NCBI GenBank assembly: GCA_947377625.1
Contig: CANCGR010000508.1
Span: 1 to 6,076 of the forward strand
DNA: 6,076 nucleotides
Source of the DNA: Gammaproteobacteria bacterium
GTDB lineage: Bacteria > Pseudomonadota > Gammaproteobacteria > Pseudomonadales > Pseudohongiellaceae
Direction of reading: 5' to 3'
Shown here: positions 3,350-6,076 of the stretch, piece after piece
Layout of the letters: the number at the start of each line of letters is the position of its first letter
Position numbering within the stretch: the stretch's first letter is position 1
The notes under the pieces: model-generated
The model's input: the letters and a program-made list of their open reading frames with translations, nothing else
Databases searched by the model: none
Told to the model about the DNA's origin: nothing
Translations under genes and position numbers: made by a program

Positions 3350-6076
3350 TTAGTCAATTTTAATAAACTTATCCGCTTTGATCAGTACATTTTCCTGAGT
3401 GTAGATCATGATCATGTACATGCCATTGGCACAGTTGCTGATATCGATGCTCGTGGCATCATCCTTGCGGATCAGCACCTTGCCATCGGCTGTCATTACT
3501 GCTACATTTACCTTTATCGGGGCCTCAATGATCACGGTCGATGTAGCCGGATTAGGATACATCCTGATGTTCATTGTGGTTGGATCCGGTACATTATTCG
3601 TAGTGCCTCCGCCGGATACTGTATAACCTGCTGACATTGCACTGCAGCTATTACCATCTGTAACTCGAACTGTGTATACACCAGCTGAACTATAGTTGTA
3701 AGTACTGCTGGTTGCACCTGCAATAGCGACACCATTGAGGTACCACTGGTAGCTCGCAAATGATCCTGTTGTAAGTGTATGTGTGCCTACAGGGGTAATA
3801 ACTGGGTGCGGTGCTGCCAGAACGCTAACTGATGCCAGCGTATCGGTAGCACATCCGTTCGTGATGATGGCTGTGTAGGCACCTGCCGCTGTAGCCGTGT
3901 AGGTTACATTGGTAGCACCAGCCTGAAGTATGCCGTTCTTATACCACTGGTATGCAAGGCCGGTTGCCGTTGTTACAATGCTCAGTGTCACCGGAGAACC
4001 ACCGCACAATGTTGCTGAACCCGGTGTGATGTGGGCTGCCGGTAATGTACCGCCAATGGTCATTGCAAAAGTTGCTGTTGCTATACAGCCGCCTGTACCT
4101 GTTACGGTATAGCTGATGGTTGCACTGCCAATTGCAACGCCAGTTACTGCTCCTGTTGAGCTGATCGCAGCAACTGCACTGTTAGAACTGTTCCACATGC
4201 CGCCTGTCACACTTTCAGTGAGGGTCGTTGTCGCACCCGGACAAAGGGCCGATAAACCGCTGATAGCACCTGCTGAAGGCATTGCGTTAACTGTAAAGGT
4301 GGTCGTTGCTTCGGTCGATCCGCATGCGCCGCTTACGGAGTAAGTAATGGTCGCAGTTCCTGGTGCTACTCCGGTTACAACACCTGTGGTGCTGACTGAA
4401 GCTATTGAGCTGTTAGAGCTGCTCCATGAACCACCTGCTGTCACATCTGCCAGGGTGGAGTTTGAACCCGCACAAACGGTTGTTGTTCCTGTTATGGCGG
4501 CTACTGCTGTTCCTGTCCCTACCGTCATTGCCTGTGTCGCTGTAACTGATCCGCAGCTATTGGAAACAGTATAAGAGATAGTCACACTGCCTGTTGCCAC
4601 GCCGGTTACTACTCCCGATGCATCAACTGTTGCGATTGTTGTCGCTGAACTGCTCCATGTACCGCCTGCAGTGGCATCTGAAAGAGTTGCCGTACCGCCT
4701 GCGCAAACTGTTGCAGGACCACCGATGGCTGCTACTGTTGGGGTTGCTGCTACTGTATCCATTTGCGATACTGTAGTGCTGCAGGTAAACACATTGGTTA
4801 CTGTATACCCTATTGTTGTAGTTCCTGTAGTTACTGCTGTCAAAACACCCGATGCATCGATAGTCGCTACCGATGTGTTCGAACTGCTCCAGGTACCGCC
4901 TGTGGTGGCATCTGTAAGTGTGGTTGTTCCAGTTCCGCAAATGCTGGTCAGACCTGTGATCGCGCTTACGATTGGTGACGGATTAACCAGTACACCTACT
5001 GTTGCAGATGCACTGCATCCTGTGCCCGAACTTACTGTATAAGATATAGTCGCAGTGCCAGAACCTACTCCTGTTACAACGCCTGTGCTGCTGATAGTAG
5101 CTACTGCTGTATTGCTGCTAGTCCAGGTGCCTCCTGTAGTAGCGTCTGCCAGGGTCATATTAGCACCTTCACAAACTGTGGTAGTTGCCCCTGTTATAGT
5201 ACCTGCGGATGGGGCTGCTGCTACAGTATCATTGATGATCGCTGATGTACTGCAACCATAAACATTAGCAACTGTATAAGCTATTGCGGCTATACCTGCA
5301 CCTGTACCCGTTGCCGCACCTGTTGATGGATCAATGGTCATCACTGCGGTATTGGAACTGCTCCAGGTTCCGCCTGTTGTGGCATCTGTGAACGTAGTTG
5401 AAGTACCGGAACACATAGAGGTTGGTCCTGCTATTGCGGCTACTGTTGGAAGCGGGTTAATATTAACGGCTACCGTTGCCGTAGCTGTTCCGCAGCTTCC
5501 TGTAACTGTGTAAGAAATAGTAGCTGAACCTGCTGATACGCCGATCACATTACCTGATGCATCAACTGTTGCTACTGCTGTATTTGAGCTGGCCCAGGTA
5601 CCGCCGGTTACTGCATCGGTCATGGCAACTGATGCTCCTGCGCACAATGTGGTAGTTGCTGCGCTGATCGAACCTGCTGTTGCTCCTGGTGTTACTGTCA
5701 TTGTCGCTGTTGTGCTTGTTGAGCCGCAGCTGTTACTTACTGTGTAAGAAATTGTTGCTGAACCTGTCGCTACACCTGTTACCACACCCGTTGCATCTAT
5801 AGTCGCTATGGTAATATCAGAGCTACTCCAGGTACCGCCTGTTGTGGCATCTGCCAGTGTGGTAGTTGCTCCTGCACAAACTGATGATGAACCTGTTATC
5901 GTGCCTGCTGTTGCAGGTACGGTGGTTACATTGATCGTTGTTGTTGAAGTAGATGAACCGCAGCTGTTGCTTACAGTATAGGTTATAGTTGCCGAACCTG
6001 CAGCTACACCTGTTGCTACGCCTGAACTGTTTATTGTGGCAATAGCCGTGCTTGAACTGCTCCAACTACCTGTGCC
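3350..6076 (-). CDS. Large T9SS-secreted Ig-like (Big_2) repeat protein, N-terminus outside window
   Basis: The frame is open from the window's right edge to the stop at 3350: 908 residues with no start in view. From the edge come nine Big_2-like Ig domains (one partial) of 77-80 residues. Each follows C.G...TL.DA.TGGTWSSSN..VATI...G.VTGV..G.ATI.YTV....C. Two more Ig-like modules follow (about 3575-4033; YQWYKNGILQAGAT and YQWYLNGVAIAGAT). The protein ends with a 74-residue T9SS type A sorting domain (MNIRMYPNPATSTV ... ADGKVL ... NGMYMIMI ... KADKFIKID). T9SS cargo crosses the outer membrane and has this domain removed, being released or attached to the surface. Most domains carry two cysteines, suited to disulfides outside the cell. 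The array is rich in Thr, Ser, Ala, Gly and Val and poor in charge. An adhesin or matrix role is inference; no enzymatic domain is visible. The GTG at 5785 is an internal valine, not a start. Confidence 0.95.
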   Translation of the reverse strand, partial: GTGSWSSSSTAIATINSSGVATGVAAGSATITYTVSNSCGSSTSTTTINVTTVPATAGTITGSSSVCAGATTTLADATTGGTWSSSDITIATIDATGVVTGVATGSATISYTVSNSCGSTSTTATMTVTPGATAGSISAATTTLCAGASVAMTDAVTGGTWASSNTAVATVDASGNVIGVSAGSATISYTVTGSCGTATATVAVNINPLPTVAAIAGPTSMCSGTSTTFTDATTGGTWSSSNTAVMTIDPSTGAATGTGAGIAAIAYTVANVYGCSTSAIINDTVAAAPSAGTITGATTTVCEGANMTLADATTGGTWTSSNTAVATISSTGVVTGVGSGTATISYTVSSGTGCSASATVGVLVNPSPIVSAITGLTSICGTGTTTLTDATTGGTWSSSNTSVATIDASGVLTAVTTGTTTIGYTVTNVFTCSTTVSQMDTVAATPTVAAIGGPATVCAGGTATLSDATAGGTWSSSATTIATVDASGVVTGVATGSVTISYTVSNSCGSVTATQAMTVGTGTAVAAITGTTTVCAGSNSTLADVTAGGSWSSSNSSIASVSTTGVVTGVAPGTATITYSVSGACGSTEATTTFTVNAMPSAGAISGLSALCPGATTTLTESVTGGMWNSSNSAVAAISSTGAVTGVAIGSATISYTVTGTGGCIATATFAMTIGGTLPAAHITPGSATLCGGSPVTLSIVTTATGLAYQWYKNGILQAGATNVTYTATAAGAYTAIITNGCATDTLASVSVLAAPHPVITPVGTHTLTTGSFASYQWYLNGVAIAGATSSTYNYSSAGVYTVRVTDGNSCSAMSAGYTVSGGGTTNNVPDPTTMNIRMYPNPATSTVIIEAPIKVNVAVMTADGKVLIRKDDATSIDISNCANGMYMIMIYTQENVLIKADKFIKID
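3353..3574 (-). other. T9SS type A C-terminal sorting domain
   Basis: This encodes the last 74 residues of the large protein. The IRMYPNPATSTVII opening, ADGKVLI.K turn, IDISNCANGMYMIMI strand and KFIKID end match the Por_Secre_tail pattern. It is the main evidence for both the secretion route and the phylum. Confidence 0.92.
4034..6076 (-). repeat. Array of nine 231-240 bp coding repeats (Big_2-like domains)
   Basis: The conserved Trp codons of GGTWSSS lie at plus-strand positions 4193, 4424, 4655, 4889, 5123, 5363, 5594, 5828 and 6062. The steps are 231, 231, 234, 234, 240, 231, 234 and 234 bases, all multiples of three (77, 77, 78, 78, 80, 77, 78 and 78 residues). DNA identity is patchy. 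The best-kept stretch is around the Trp (CTCCAGGTACCGCCTG on the plus strand at 4887-4902 and 5826-5841, with near copies at 5361 and 4653). Elsewhere copies have diverged, so the expansion is not recent. Confidence 0.9.

Noticed and set aside
4116..5261. Several plus-strand open frames of 60-123 codons within the repeat gene
   Set aside because: They are antisense shadows of the Thr/Ser/Ala/Gly/Val-rich repeats, recur with the same period and resemble no protein family.
5783..5785. GTG as the start codon of the large repeat protein
   Set aside because: The same frame continues upstream to the window edge with two more matching repeat units, so this GTG is an internal valine.
4034..6076. Regularly spaced repeats as a CRISPR-like or satellite array
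   Set aside because: The 231-240 base period is always a multiple of three, the reading frame stays open, and the units translate to Ig-like domains. It is coding repetition.
1..6076. The six loci as one operon or a novel multi-gene system
   Set aside because: Although all are on the minus strand, gaps are wide, a strong terminator follows the first gene, separate promoter candidates precede others, and the functions (surface protein, protease, DNA repair, lipoprotein, DUF1801) show no shared pathway.

Overview
The window looks like chromosomal DNA from a Bacteroidota bacterium, most likely in or near the Chitinophagaceae/Sphingobacteriia. The evidence is a secreted repeat protein with a C-terminal type IX secretion (T9SS) sorting domain, a DUF6252-like lipoprotein, a DUF1801 protein and a rhomboid with the extra C-terminal domain common in this phylum. 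Gene starts lack clear Shine-Dalgarno sequences, and several are preceded by the Bacteroidota -7 promoter element TAnnTTTG. The phylum call is firm; the family call is a guess.

Every gene I can support reads on the minus strand, so transcription runs from high to low coordinates. In that order: a very large Ig-like repeat protein entering from the right edge (3350-6076, N-terminus outside the window) and ending at a strong terminator (3296-3330); a repeat-rich spacer (about 2971-3285); a rhomboid intramembrane protease (1992-2831); tag, DNA-3-methyladenine glycosylase I (1232-1777); a small lipoprotein (593-1054); a decayed remnant of a T9SS-secreted protein gene (234-475); and the first 57 codons of a DUF1801 protein leaving by the left edge (1-173).

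The genes are separated by non-coding gaps of about 60 to 520 bases and several have their own promoter candidate. They look like independent single-gene units rather than an operon, and I see no sign that they form one system. The unusual material is in the spacers. The 2971-3285 island holds three hairpins that share a TGC loop and whose stems differ by base-paired (compensatory) changes, next to two other repeat-like sequences. The 234-475 spacer keeps a signal peptide and broken pieces of a T9SS sorting domain behind an apparently intact -7 element.

The largest gene is an array of nine Big_2-like Ig domains with a 77-80 residue period, then two further Ig-like modules and the sorting domain. 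It is probably a cell-surface or secreted adhesin-like protein. I found no rRNA, tRNA, CRISPR array, insertion sequence or phage gene.
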